Shown here: positions 42,260-51,561 of the stretch, one piece after another
Position numbering within the stretch: position 1 is the first letter of the stretch
Layout: every line of letters starts with the position of its first letter
Source of the DNA: G020350405 sp964513655
GTDB lineage: Bacteria > Planctomycetota > Phycisphaerae > Sedimentisphaerales > Anaerobacaceae
Assembly: GCA_964513655.1 (NCBI GenBank)
Contig: CAZENQ010000004.1
Location: forward strand, 1-64,000
DNA length: 64,000 bases
Reading direction: 5' to 3'
Position numbers and translations under genes: made by a program
The notes under the pieces: generated by a model
Seen by the model: the letters and a program-made list of their open reading frames with translations, nothing else
Told to the model about the DNA's origin: nothing
Databases searched by the model: none

Positions 42260-43924
42260 TCAAAGGTATCCCAGATCCGCCAGTCTACGCGCAATCTCTA
42301 CCTCATCGTCCGGAGAGTAAACCGTGTCCGATGCGCGTCCTCGGACAGGTCTGGAGACTTTCGTCGCTTTATCACAATAAGAGAGTGAATGGGGCCAGAT
42401 CGCTTCCTCAATTATACGACCGTCCATTTCGACTGTGGGAGCCACACCCATCAGTGCCAACGCAGTCGGCGCGACATCAACCATTGTGATCTTAATATCC
42501 TGTGTCGAACGGAAAGCCGGGCCATAGCCGATAAAAATTCCGTCTGGCCGGTGAAATCCTGTGCCATCAGATTCTCGTGCATCGCGCATGTAACCACCGT
42601 CAAGTACGGCCGAGAGTCCAATGCCTGCCGAAACTACGTGTCCCGGCGCCAAGTCGAAGATCACATCCGGAGAGTTCTGCACGTACTCACCAGTGTATAT
42701 TTCCTCATAAGTCCATACGCCTTCGAAGATGGATTTAGCCGTCTTAGGATTTTTTGCCTGTCGCAATACATCCACAACCTTGCGCCGAACCACCTCATAC
42801 TCAGGACCCGCTTCCACAATGCCATGGGGACATCGACCGACAACGTTAATGTATACAGCCTGTTCATATTGGTGTCCTGCAAAAGCCTTGGTACGGGGAA
42901 AGTTGGTCAGTGGAGATTTCCATGTGTCGAGCCGATGCCAAGGCTCATCCTGGCTTAATCCCAGCTTGCTGCGCACGCGGAAGGGCAATCCTGTCTTGCT
43001 GGCCACTTTTGCTATGAGGGCTTTTATGCGGCGTGGGGTAAAAAGGTCGTGCTGTTCCAGCAGGTGATTGAGATAAATGACACGATCGACAGGACCAAAT
43101 CCATGGTCACTCACAATAATGTAGTTCGCTTTCTTGCCGAATCGCTCGACAAGTCGAGCGATGGCCGCATCGACCTCTCGATAACCCTCTTGAAGTAGAC
43201 TAAAGGCCTTAGAATTTTCGTGTGCCAACGATGTATTAGCCATGGAATCAAGCAGAGGGTAAAACCAATGTTGTACCTTGTCAGTGTACTCAAAAACCAG
43301 AAAGCAGAAGTCGACTTTGTGTCGATCGAGGAAATACTCAAATGCTCGAATACGTGCCCGCAGCAAAGCATTTGTAGACTTGACCAAAGATGCCTTTTTC
43401 GAGTCAGTGGAGGCCCGTTCCCCAAGTCCTGGCCAATTCACGGCAAATTCGGGAAGCTTGTGCATCATCTTCGCGTATTCCTCTCGCGGCCACACCACTT
43501 CCGGCAAACCATCGGGCGCTGGAAAGCCAGAAACCATGAATCCATTGACGGGCTGAGCGGGAAAAGTAATGGGAACATTCATCACACCTACTCGACGCCC
43601 TGCGTTGCCAAGAAGCTCCCAAATTGTTGGGGCGTGTACATCTAACAATGATGCTGTGTGTGGCTTACCTTCGCCACCTTTGCGACATGTGAAACTGAAA
43701 ACACCATGCTTACCCGGATTCACGCCGGTAAACATTGTCGGCCAGGCGGGACAAGTCACCGGTGGATGCGTGGACAAAAGAGTCCCTGACGCACCCTCTC
43801 GCAAAAAACGAGCCAGTGTTGGCATTACGCCTGCGGCAATGAGTGGTTGCAGCACACGAAAGGCTGCGCCATCCAAGCCAATCAGAACAAGTTTGTTGCT
43901 ATTGTTGAGTCGATGTTTTCCCAT
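42260..43924 (-). CDS. Alkaline phosphatase superfamily phosphodiesterase-like protein
   Basis: 554 residues. The N-terminus has VLIGLDGAAFRVLQPLIAAG with a metal Asp (Asp18). The nucleophile motif is PPVTCPAWPTMFTG with Thr57, followed by GKHGVFSFTC. Further metal ligands are in NYIIVSDHGFGPVDRVIYLN and in GTGFHRPDGIF. This is the pattern of type I phosphodiesterase/nucleotide pyrophosphatase-like proteins that often sit in exopolysaccharide loci. Its substrate is not known; release of phosphate or transfer of a phospho-substituent to the glycan are possible. It lies 51 nt upstream of the aminotransferase gene. The start has no clear ribosome site. Confidence 0.88.
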   Translation of the reverse strand: MGKHRLNNSNKLVLIGLDGAAFRVLQPLIAAGVMPTLARFLREGASGTLLSTHPPVTCPAWPTMFTGVNPGKHGVFSFTCRKGGEGKPHTASLLDVHAPTIWELLGNAGRRVGVMNVPITFPAQPVNGFMVSGFPAPDGLPEVVWPREEYAKMMHKLPEFAVNWPGLGERASTDSKKASLVKSTNALLRARIRAFEYFLDRHKVDFCFLVFEYTDKVQHWFYPLLDSMANTSLAHENSKAFSLLQEGYREVDAAIARLVERFGKKANYIIVSDHGFGPVDRVIYLNHLLEQHDLFTPRRIKALIAKVASKTGLPFRVRSKLGLSQDEPWHRLDTWKSPLTNFPRTKAFAGHQYEQAVYINVVGRCPHGIVEAGPEYEVVRRKVVDVLRQAKNPKTAKSIFEGVWTYEEIYTGEYVQNSPDVIFDLAPGHVVSAGIGLSAVLDGGYMRDARESDGTGFHRPDGIFIGYGPAFRSTQDIKITMVDVAPTALALMGVAPTVEMDGRIIEEAIWPHSLSYCDKATKVSRPVRGRASDTVYSPDDEVEIARRLADLGYL

Positions 43925-44009
43925 GTCGTATTACTCTACGGTCTTGTACGAAAAGGTCTATAACATTGTTTTGCCTCTTATCTTAAGTAAGCTCAGGGCA
44001 GAAGCCCGG

Positions 44010-44816
44010 TTATAATTCTTCGGAAAGGATAAAAATAGCAGTCGTAAAGCGGGGGGACTCTTTGTTGACGGCTATTCGATTCTTTACACCATGATTAGCA
44101 CGGTTGAACTGATAAAGTATACTACCAGCGTGTTTAAATCTCTGTGAGATACTTCGATAGATAGCATGAGACTTAGGGTCGTCCTTCATGGAGATACATA
44201 ATCCTCCATTGGGTCGCAGCCAACCTGAAAAACGCTCGACCTGCTCCGCGGCTTCTTGCACGCTAAGGTAGTACAACACTTCACTGAAGACGATTACATC
44301 GAACCTTTCTCCGTCTTCGAGTACGAATTCACACAGATCACACGCATGAAATCTCACGTCTGCATCGCGTTTGATTTTGAGCAGGTCTCTTTCAGCTTTT
44401 CTGATGGCATAATCACTAATGTCTATACCAATGTATCGTTCTACACCCTCCTTGAGCAAATTTACCGCCAAACCTCCTCCTGCACAGCCAACGTCCAGTA
44501 CATGTTTGAAATGTGGAACAGCATGCCGAATAACCACCGGGATCAGCGCTCTTCTAGCTTCAACGTATGGAATTCCTCCAAAGTAAAATGACTTCGGGCC
44601 CGAAAGTTCTCTGTCAAAATAATCTGGGTTGCGATTCTTTGATGCGTTCCCTATACTACGGCTCAAAAAGCTTGCCAAACGCGGAGTTACATATAAGAAC
44701 CTTCGTATACTATACCTAAGACGGTAGAGAAAGATGAAAAAGAAGTACTGTTTGCAATTCGTAAACAGGTGCTTAACTGCCATACAAAATCTTCTCTTTA
44801 AATTAAAATCTTTCAT
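44010..44816 (-). CDS. Class I SAM-dependent methyltransferase
   Basis: 268 residues. The central Rossmann-type domain contains the SAM-binding motif HVLDVGCAGGGLAVNLLKEG, the acidic end of strand 2 (YIGIDISDYAIRKAERD), DVRFHACDLCEF, and FDVIVFSEVLYYLS as motif post-I. The N-terminal 90 residues are basic and partly hydrophobic (YFFFIFLYRLRYSIRRF), perhaps a membrane-association region. It could methylate a sugar hydroxyl of the exopolysaccharide precursor, as is usual in such clusters, but the target cannot be told. No Shine-Dalgarno sequence precedes the ATG. Confidence 0.88.
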   Translation of the reverse strand: MKDFNLKRRFCMAVKHLFTNCKQYFFFIFLYRLRYSIRRFLYVTPRLASFLSRSIGNASKNRNPDYFDRELSGPKSFYFGGIPYVEARRALIPVVIRHAVPHFKHVLDVGCAGGGLAVNLLKEGVERYIGIDISDYAIRKAERDLLKIKRDADVRFHACDLCEFVLEDGERFDVIVFSEVLYYLSVQEAAEQVERFSGWLRPNGGLCISMKDDPKSHAIYRSISQRFKHAGSILYQFNRANHGVKNRIAVNKESPRFTTAIFILSEEL

Positions 44817-44947
44817 TTAAAGTTAATCTTAAGGGGGGGTAGCTTTTCCACATCCAAAAGGGCTTTCACGTAGTTCCTATCTTTACCGATAGCGAATATT
44901 TTCACGCCGAGTTTTGCTCCTGCGGTCAAAATGAACGTTATATGAAT

Positions 44948-46228
44948 TCACGCAAACGCATTCGAGCGTATCCAAATCTTCCATAGGCCTTTCCGTTTAA
45001 GGGGCAGCTTAGGAGCAATCCTGTTGTACCAGATTCGATAATAAGACAAGTTTAAGAGGTACGCAAAAAGCCGAAACAGCTTAACACGCACAATTATTGT
45101 TGGCTTTTTAGAAATAACGTATAGACTTCTGGTTGGAAAAAGCTCACCACCCATTTCCAATTTATGTTTATATTTGCCCCGCATACTGTCTACCCATTTA
45201 GCCTTTTCTTGGATAGCTTTTTTTATCATTTCACTGTAAAGGATCCGTCCTAAGCCTACATTAGCTAGTTCATTACAGTCGGAACGCGCGTCAAGAAAGT
45301 CAAAGTAATTATCACCAAATATGAACCCATACTTGTATCCCAGGTACCAGTCCCCCAGCGTAATACGCACTAAACATAGATGATTTCGCCTGAGTTGGGC
45401 CTCGGCTAATTCACGGTGAAATTCACCGGCGGAATGCCAATCCTCAAAGTGGCCGGGCTTGCGAAGTTTTTGCCAATGCTCCTGGTGCATTTGCAGGAAA
45501 TCCTCGAATATCTTCTCGAAATTGTCCATCGTGGCACAGTTAGCTAATATAGGGGTAGTCTTATCACCTATTGCCTTGTATGCAAGCCGATAATGCCTCC
45601 TGATTTTGCTCCGCTCTTTTCTATCAAGTTTCACCAAGTATTCACCCCAAGTGTCAGTTAATTTGAAGAATGTTTGCACACCCTTATTTTCACTCGCTAC
45701 AATGTAAGAATAGCCAAATGATTTCTCTAAAGCGATCTTTAGATCATCATAATGTTTATACAGACCGGCGATAGGGCCTATATGCAAAATATCCCATTTA
45801 CCCTCGGAAAGTAATCCGAAAAGCTTTTGGATGACCCTCTTGACATGCATACTGTGTATAGGCAAACTAAACTGAGCCAGCGTAAAGTCTGAGCCGACGA
45901 TTTTCGCGGCTCGTATAAGTATGGGCCCCAACCAAAGCTTCTCAAAAAACATCGGAATTATCCCCACTATCTCACTATTGCTGCGAAAAACGAATATTCT
46001 TAAATCTCGATTCTTTCCGTAGTACTTCCACCATACTCGACACCAATCGTAAGTCATAAATATGTCGCTACTCACCAACTCAACGAAATCGTCCCACTCC
46101 TGCTGCATTGGCGCCAGTTTATTGAAACTATCAAATACTTCTGTCTCGATACACCTTTCGTCCACATCGGCTATGTCAGACTTCTGTTGTAAAAAAGCCG
46201 CTTTCACTCTTAATGATTTATCTTTCAT
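44948..46228 (-). CDS. CelD/BcsL-like GNAT-fold acyltransferase
   Basis: 426 residues. The middle and C-terminal parts match the acetyltransferase family (Acetyltransf_6) found in cellulose and exopolysaccharide clusters: MQQEWDDFVELV near the N-terminus, FMTYDWCRVWWKYYG, RIFVFRSNSEIVGIIPMF, then LDRKERSKIRRHYRLAYKAI and LYSEMIKKAIQEKAKWVDSM. Such proteins transfer an acyl or aminoacyl group to a sugar or lipid intermediate in the cytoplasm. It is 11 nt downstream of the FemAB-like gene, and the two share a double GNAT-type organisation, so they probably act together. The donor is unknown. Confidence 0.85.
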   Translation of the reverse strand: MKDKSLRVKAAFLQQKSDIADVDERCIETEVFDSFNKLAPMQQEWDDFVELVSSDIFMTYDWCRVWWKYYGKNRDLRIFVFRSNSEIVGIIPMFFEKLWLGPILIRAAKIVGSDFTLAQFSLPIHSMHVKRVIQKLFGLLSEGKWDILHIGPIAGLYKHYDDLKIALEKSFGYSYIVASENKGVQTFFKLTDTWGEYLVKLDRKERSKIRRHYRLAYKAIGDKTTPILANCATMDNFEKIFEDFLQMHQEHWQKLRKPGHFEDWHSAGEFHRELAEAQLRRNHLCLVRITLGDWYLGYKYGFIFGDNYFDFLDARSDCNELANVGLGRILYSEMIKKAIQEKAKWVDSMRGKYKHKLEMGGELFPTRSLYVISKKPTIIVRVKLFRLFAYLLNLSYYRIWYNRIAPKLPLKRKGLWKIWIRSNAFA

Positions 46229-46239
46229 TCGTTAAAATC

Positions 46240-47271
46240 TCATCTTTTTACAAAACGGTATAGTTTCTCCGCCGTACGCCAAATGGTCTTAACGGTCGAA
46301 CTGGTACACATCTCGTAGGCACCTATGTAGGAAACTTTCTGTGCCCCCATTCGCTGCTTGAACTGGAAGACTTTTGGATTTTTCTTAGGATCGATTCCAC
46401 CAAGGTCATATCTTTTCATTCCCGCTCGCTTTGCGGCAAGGAATGTCCTCCACCAAACAAGATATGATGCTGAGCACTCGAGACCCTTTTCGCTACATGC
46501 GGCAAGCGTCCCCACGGCGGTGTCACCTAAATGGCTCGAAGCATGACTTGTGATCGGCTCTCCATCATAATACGCCACGATAACATTCATCTTTTCTTTA
46601 TCCGATAGCATCAGTTGCGGCCTTATAAACTCCTGTGGGTTAAGTCCCTTAAAAGCCTTTCGCTTCTTTGCCTCAAGATACATTTTTTCCAATACATCAA
46701 AGTATTTGCTATCTTCACTCTCTTTTATCTCAATTCCATTACGTTCAGCCTTGATAAGCCCTCTTCGCCAGCTCCGGTGCAATCTCCTACGCATTTGCTC
46801 TTCGGAATCATCTACTGGTACCATCATAGTAAGATGAGGCTTTACGTTGCTTACGTACTCAAATCCCACTGATTCCAGAATTGCCGCAAACTCCTGGCCA
46901 GACCGATTAGCTTCAGCATTAGGCAGAACTCTAAGAACGTTTACTCTACTTCCAAGATAAGACCGTTGCATAATATCCAAAGCCTGAACTGAGCATTTTA
47001 CTGTCCCATCTTTTCGGCGAAAAAGCGGCCCCCATTGAACGTATCCAATTTTCAACCCAAGCGGTTTGACGTGCCTTATCCGCATCTGGCACATTGTAAG
47101 CACATGGCCGTTTTCTTCTTTAACTACAACTTGGTTAAGCTCCTGGCCATCCAATTCGGCTCGCACCTGCTGATATGGCCAAGTCTGATATATGCTGTAA
47201 TCACCGAAATCATCGGCGTATCGCTCCCAGTCTTCCCTACTAATATTATCGACAATTACCTCGCATGCCAT
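46240..47271 (-). CDS. FemAB-like aminoacyl/acyl transferase of the exosortase locus
   Basis: 343 residues. Start with GGAAG 8 nt upstream of the ATG. FemAB-type double GNAT fold: YSIYQTWPYQQVRAELDGQE, CQMRIRHVKPLGLKIGYVQW, the basic helix MRRRLHRSWRRGLIKAERNG and C-terminal KRYDLGGIDPKKNPKVFQFK with GAQKVSYIGAYEM. Related proteins are regular members of PEP-CTERM/exosortase loci, where they are thought to attach an amino acid or acyl group to a polysaccharide or lipid-linked precursor. It precedes the CelD-like gene by 11 nt and follows the deacetylase gene by 20 nt, so the three form a tight block for modifying amino sugars. Confidence 0.87.
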   Translation of the reverse strand: MACEVIVDNISREDWERYADDFGDYSIYQTWPYQQVRAELDGQELNQVVVKEENGHVLTMCQMRIRHVKPLGLKIGYVQWGPLFRRKDGTVKCSVQALDIMQRSYLGSRVNVLRVLPNAEANRSGQEFAAILESVGFEYVSNVKPHLTMMVPVDDSEEQMRRRLHRSWRRGLIKAERNGIEIKESEDSKYFDVLEKMYLEAKKRKAFKGLNPQEFIRPQLMLSDKEKMNVIVAYYDGEPITSHASSHLGDTAVGTLAACSEKGLECSASYLVWWRTFLAAKRAGMKRYDLGGIDPKKNPKVFQFKQRMGAQKVSYIGAYEMCTSSTVKTIWRTAEKLYRFVKR

Positions 47272-47291
47272 ATGTTCAACTTCCTCGCTCC

Positions 47292-48098
47292 CTAAGACTG
47301 GAAGAGCATCCTTTTCAGTCTTCTAAAATATTTGACAATCTCATATGCTCCTATTAGCTTAAGCTTGAACTTCAGCATACTGTCTGTGGGAGAAACCTTG
47401 AACCGCCCGATTTGAAAACTGTTTGGGGAAGAATCAACCGAATATGGCTCTACGCAAAAACCGATTTGATAACCTGTCCGCTTGGCTGCTTTGCAAACTT
47501 TGTCGTTGTACGCGCCATAAGGATAACTTATTCCAACTATATCGTGACCAACGATTTGTTCCAGCGCTTGTTTGGACCGCTCAAGCTCATCCTGTAGTTT
47601 GATATCGTCAATCTCTGTCAAATAAGGATGTGAAACTGTATGAGATAGGATTTCGTAACCAGCTTTGTCAAGTTCGACAACTTGTTCTTTATTCATAATA
47701 ACCTCATCCGCATCTGAGCAATCTTCTTGCAAATCCCAGTTTGGCCGCTTGCCTAAATTCCCCGTGGGTACAAAGAGTGCTGCTGGCAATCTATACTTTT
47801 GCAAGATCGGCAAAGCATTATTATGAAAACTTATAAAGCCGTCATCAAATGTTATACCCACAATGACTTTGGAGCCGTTCGGCAGGGCCGTTATGACCTC
47901 TGAAGCGTTAACCGCAAAGCACTTCCTGGCTAAATACGCCATTTGTTTTTCAAATCCTTCCATACTCTGTCGTCTTAGGTTATGATAATAGATGACCACG
48001 CGCCGGGGGGGCTTGTGGATTAGGGGTAAAAACACTCCGTACAGCAACGCAGAAACGAATTCTATTATATCTTTCAACATTCCAAATCTAAAACTCAT
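47292..48098 (-). CDS. Polysaccharide deacetylase, CE4/NodB type
   Basis: 268 residues. All NodB homology motifs are visible: motif 1 ITFDDGFISF with the catalytic base and metal Asp, motif 2 ILSHTVSHPYL with the H-x3-H zinc ligands, and motif 3 ISYPYGAYND. An N-terminal hydrophobic segment (FVSALLYGVFLPLI) may anchor it to the membrane. It removes N-acetyl groups from GlcNAc- or ManNAc-type residues, creating free amines that the neighbouring acyltransferases could modify. Similar deacetylases are standard members of exosortase-associated loci. It lies 15 nt downstream of the Wzy-like gene. A second, different deacetylase-like protein is encoded at 53194-54492. Confidence 0.9.
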   Translation of the reverse strand: MSFRFGMLKDIIEFVSALLYGVFLPLIHKPPRRVVIYYHNLRRQSMEGFEKQMAYLARKCFAVNASEVITALPNGSKVIVGITFDDGFISFHNNALPILQKYRLPAALFVPTGNLGKRPNWDLQEDCSDADEVIMNKEQVVELDKAGYEILSHTVSHPYLTEIDDIKLQDELERSKQALEQIVGHDIVGISYPYGAYNDKVCKAAKRTGYQIGFCVEPYSVDSSPNSFQIGRFKVSPTDSMLKFKLKLIGAYEIVKYFRRLKRMLFQS

Positions 48099-48113
48099 AA
48101 GTTTTCTCTGCTT

Positions 48114-49403
48114 TTACCGGTAAGCAAAACCTAAAGAAGATTTGAAAACTGGGGCTTTCTGTGGCATTTTTTCAGCAAGAAAGCCAACCATTGATAACAT
48201 CATATACCATAACATTTGAATTTGTCCGAAGTACGATACTCCTATAAATGCAACACAGTGACCTACTATGGCACAGCAAATACACCACGCTAACCATCGA
48301 TGTTCAGGAACAGATGAATCTTTAAAGTGCTTTGCTAATGTCCTGAATGCTATTATTAACATAGTTATAAAAATGCTTAAAGTTACCAAACCACCCTGTA
48401 CACCTTCATATATATATTGATTGGTTATATCAAACTGAGTAGATTCGCTAAATCCCTTGTAGTCCCAATGCGATGTATCACGGGTACCAAACAATACCCA
48501 TTCATCAACGTGCTTAATCGCTTGATCTATTAGGTAGTATCGGTGCCAACCAGTTGACCCTCCTACTATTTCTATTCTGGATATCAAATGCCATACGGAA
48601 GCCTGCATAACCATATGCAAGGCTATCAGCAACAGAAAAAACGCCAATACTGCATGATGGCTAAAATGTCGAAACTTAAACGCACAAATAACTACCAAAA
48701 CAATCGTAAGAACTCCGAGAGGAGTAGCTGATGCAGATGCCACAACAATGAAAGCACTTGCCGCTACAGCAGCCCAATAAAGTAACTTCTTCTTTTCTGT
48801 CATCGCCAAACTGATGAATAGGGGAACTAACACAGCCCAAAATAGTCCGAGCATAATAGAATGGGGAAAAGACGCTTGACATCGCAAGCGGCCTACACGC
48901 ATTTCCGTGATTACTTTGCCTAACATCACGAAGGGGTTCTGCCCCGTCGTCCATTCAAACGCCACCAATGGTGTCAACAGCAACACGCTAACAGCCAGTA
49001 CTTTAATGACAAATTTGATATCATCCCAGGAACAAATACTCTGCCTGAACAGCCAGTATAAGCCAATTATATCAAATAAGACTCCAGATTTGTAAATAAG
49101 TGCTCTGGTATCCGCCCACTGGATTATGTAGATTATTGCACCACAAGTTGCCCACGCCAGAAGTACCTTGTCAAAAGTATTCCATCTGATAATACGATGC
49201 TCACCGCGAAGCAAGATTCGCAAAACACCGATTACTATTAGTATCCGCAAAGTGGTAAAATCCAAACCCATTATTATTATCCGCTGATCCCGTGGAACAA
49301 AACATGCCGCTATGATATAAGGAACCAGAAAATATTTCTGCGGAACCGCAATCGTCATAATTGCCAAAAATATAACGATAAATAAAGTGGGCTCGTTAAT
49401 CAT
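48114..49403 (-). CDS. O-antigen ligase/polymerase family membrane protein (Wzy-like)
   Basis: 429 residues, ten or more hydrophobic segments, no catalytic domain. It has the usual organisation of Wzy/WaaL proteins: short N-terminal helices (LFIVIFLAIMTIAVPQKYFL), many membrane spans, and a larger periplasmic loop (about 285-335) containing HRYYLIDQAIKHVDEWVLFG and FDITNQYIYEGVQGG, the place of the family's conserved polar residues. It polymerises or ligates lipid-linked repeat units in the periplasm, with the flippase (51562-53148) and the Wzc-type protein completing a Wzy-dependent pathway. Sequence identity in this family is too low to tell polymerase from ligase; polymerase is preferred from context. 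Confidence 0.85.
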   Translation of the reverse strand: MINEPTLFIVIFLAIMTIAVPQKYFLVPYIIAACFVPRDQRIIIMGLDFTTLRILIVIGVLRILLRGEHRIIRWNTFDKVLLAWATCGAIIYIIQWADTRALIYKSGVLFDIIGLYWLFRQSICSWDDIKFVIKVLAVSVLLLTPLVAFEWTTGQNPFVMLGKVITEMRVGRLRCQASFPHSIMLGLFWAVLVPLFISLAMTEKKKLLYWAAVAASAFIVVASASATPLGVLTIVLVVICAFKFRHFSHHAVLAFFLLLIALHMVMQASVWHLISRIEIVGGSTGWHRYYLIDQAIKHVDEWVLFGTRDTSHWDYKGFSESTQFDITNQYIYEGVQGGLVTLSIFITMLIIAFRTLAKHFKDSSVPEHRWLAWCICCAIVGHCVAFIGVSYFGQIQMLWYMMLSMVGFLAEKMPQKAPVFKSSLGFAYR

Positions 49404-49688
49404 CTCGGCGCTAATACTCCACGAATCGCCAGGTTGTTATTATGGCAATACCTGGCAATCATTAACATAGTCTGGCGCTAAAGCTCCATCTCAGTTAACT
49501 GCGTCGTTTCCGGCGAATAAATCCTGTTCGCCGTCCATATTGCATAGACAGAGCATTGCCACCACAATTGGTTAATTACTACCACGCGGCAATCCCTGTT
49601 TCCATACCACGTAGACCCTATCCCTGTAAATATAGTTCTTTTTTGCACAGACGGGTCTCTTTTGCGATTCCCTTTAGTGAAGCATCGG
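49404..49688 (-). other. Gap inside the EPS cluster, no supported gene
   Basis: 285 bases, the largest gap between the close-packed minus-strand genes of this stretch. A 90-codon frame (49478-49750) overlaps the end of the preceding glycosyltransferase gene. It has an odd composition (many Trp, Arg, Gln), no ribosome site and no recognisable motif. The glycosyltransferase also ends in an unusual tail (NNSRTTTRLYAYRGTAMV), so the junction may be a decayed gene fragment. Confidence 0.35.
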
Positions 49689-50789
49689 TCATACCATTGC
49701 GGTACCCCTATAGGCATATAGCCTGGTAGTCGTTCTTGAGTTATTGGCATATATAGAAAGCAAGCATTTCTCCAATTTGTCCACAGCTTTGGGCCAGGAA
49801 TACTCTTGAACCGTTTTCATCGCATTTGCACATATCTTTTTTCGCAGTTGTTCGTTCTTATAAAGGAGAATTATTTTATGTGCCATTGCTTGGGTGTTGC
49901 CCACATCCACCAAAAAACCATTTTCGCCATCTTTTATGATGTCTTCAGGTCCACCACAGGCGGTGCTAACTACTGCACACCCGCACGCCATCGCCTCCAA
50001 TATCGGATTGCCAAAACCCTCTGCAATACTACACAAGAACCAAACTCTACAACTTGAATATATCCTCCGGGCTTCTTGCAACGATGGGAATCGCTTGAAG
50101 GACACACCTTTTATTCCCCTTGGCTTCCTTGCGCCGCTGAACAAATAGCGGGGCGAATTAGGTAATCTCTGGCCGATCATCTTCATAACTTGAACGATGC
50201 TGGTTGGATCCTTTGACTTGCTCCATCCAAAAATGGAACCAATGCCTGTTCTTTCGGATTCTGGCATAGAAGGAAAGTACTCCTTTGTATCCACACCGTT
50301 TGGCACAATGCCGATTACTGGCTGCTTGGCCTCTGTCCTGATTAATTCTGCTAAATGTGATGAAGTTATAAGTTTAGAAAAAGGCAGTTCCCAAGCTTTC
50401 AATATCTGTTCCCGATTCTCTATTTCGGCTCCGCGACAATACAAAACCTTGATACCGGTGTTCCCGGGCAAACTCCTCATATCCAGAGTAGTCTGTGAGC
50501 ACATTGAAATAATTAACTCGTCTGGCGAAAACTCATTTATATGAAGCTTATTGTAAACAAAGCGATTTCCTTTAAATGTTGTTAGCCAATCGTTGCCAGA
50601 GCCGCATCTAAGCTTAATATAAATCCTGCGAAGTTTATCTCGTAAGTCGCAAAGGTCATAACGACAAAATATCCTAACGTCATGCCCGCGTAACAAAAGC
50701 TCATTGCCGACTCGAACAGTGGAACGAACTGCCCCGCTTCTGCCCTTGCCAGGTAGCAAGAAAGAAACTTTTAGTTTCTTCTTTTCCAT
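49689..50789 (-). CDS. Glycosyltransferase family 4
   Basis: 366 residues. AGGAG about 11 nt upstream of the ATG. GT-B fold with N-terminal KVSFLLPGKGRSGAVRSTVR and the C-terminal donor-binding motif VWFLCSIAEGFGNPILEAMA (E-x7-E arrangement), followed by CGCAVVSTACGGPEDIIKDG. IGIVPNGVDTKEYFPS marks the domain linker. It transfers a sugar, typically from a GDP- or UDP-sugar, to the growing lipid-linked unit. The extreme C-terminus (about 15 residues) does not look like the family and may result from a changed reading end. It lies between a methyltransferase gene and the Wzy-like gene. Confidence 0.9.
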   Translation of the reverse strand: MEKKKLKVSFLLPGKGRSGAVRSTVRVGNELLLRGHDVRIFCRYDLCDLRDKLRRIYIKLRCGSGNDWLTTFKGNRFVYNKLHINEFSPDELIISMCSQTTLDMRSLPGNTGIKVLYCRGAEIENREQILKAWELPFSKLITSSHLAELIRTEAKQPVIGIVPNGVDTKEYFPSMPESERTGIGSIFGWSKSKDPTSIVQVMKMIGQRLPNSPRYLFSGARKPRGIKGVSFKRFPSLQEARRIYSSCRVWFLCSIAEGFGNPILEAMACGCAVVSTACGGPEDIIKDGENGFLVDVGNTQAMAHKIILLYKNEQLRKKICANAMKTVQEYSWPKAVDKLEKCLLSIYANNSRTTTRLYAYRGTAMV

Positions 50790-50887
50790 TCTTTAAGCTT
50801 CTCCTGCCCGACTCCCCCGACATCAATTTCTTTATTGACTAATGTCCGATGAACCAAAGTTTACAGGTTCATCTTTCATACTGTTCG

Positions 50888-51454
50888 CTACGAAGCTTTA
50901 TGAGCCACAAACATCCGATGCCAAGGAATCTCCCTCATACGATATGTCTTTTCGATTGTGAATCCTGCCGTCTCGACACTTTTGCGAATGCGGTCCAAGG
51001 AATAATCTTTTTTCCCGATCTCCCAGTAATGTTCCCCGTCAAACTCATGTTTCTGCGGGAATAAAAATGGACACTCCACACTCAATCTGCGAACTCTGCT
51101 CATCAGAGGAACTTTTGCCTCCACACAGTAAAATCGACCCATGTCGGGCAGGGTCATGACTAACCATCTCTCCGACACTCGATGAATCTCGTCCAAGGCT
51201 CGCTCAAACTTATGGTAGGGTATATGCTCCAGCACCTCACAGCAGAGAACTAGTTCGAAGCTGCTGTCATCCAGCGGCATATCGGTTACCGATGCTACTA
51301 TGTCTGGATGTAGATTCCTGTTATGGTCTAGGGTGGTAACTGAAAAACCTAATTCCTTGAGAATCCGGGAAACAATCATGCTTCCAATGCCTATTTCCAG
51401 AATTCTCTTTGGCTGGCAGTTCACCGTTTCCCTAATCTGATAGCCATATGCCAC
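50888..51454 (-). CDS. Class I SAM-dependent methyltransferase, short
   Basis: 188 residues. AGGAG 9 nt upstream of the ATG. Motif I is RILEIGIGSMIVSRILKELG, strand 2 ends TLDHNRNLHPD, then SVTDMPLDDSSFELVLCCEV and LEHIPYHKFERALDEIHRV, the typical Methyltransf_11 arrangement. The C-terminal part holds an Arg/Trp-rich segment (YRMREIPWHRMFVAHKA). The motif I Gly pattern (EIGIGS) is slightly shortened compared with ExGxGxG, which is tolerated in the family. It probably methylates a sugar or lipid intermediate of the cluster; the target is unknown. Confidence 0.87.
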   Translation of the reverse strand: MAYGYQIRETVNCQPKRILEIGIGSMIVSRILKELGFSVTTLDHNRNLHPDIVASVTDMPLDDSSFELVLCCEVLEHIPYHKFERALDEIHRVSERWLVMTLPDMGRFYCVEAKVPLMSRVRRLSVECPFLFPQKHEFDGEHYWEIGKKDYSLDRIRKSVETAGFTIEKTYRMREIPWHRMFVAHKAS

Positions 51455-51561
51455 CGCTCCTCATGGGATGGCAATACGTGGGAGAAAAATATTGCTCTAC
51501 TGAAACTTGAACGTTATGTTCTGACATGTGTAATTGTAATTGCTTCTTCTCTCTTAAAATC

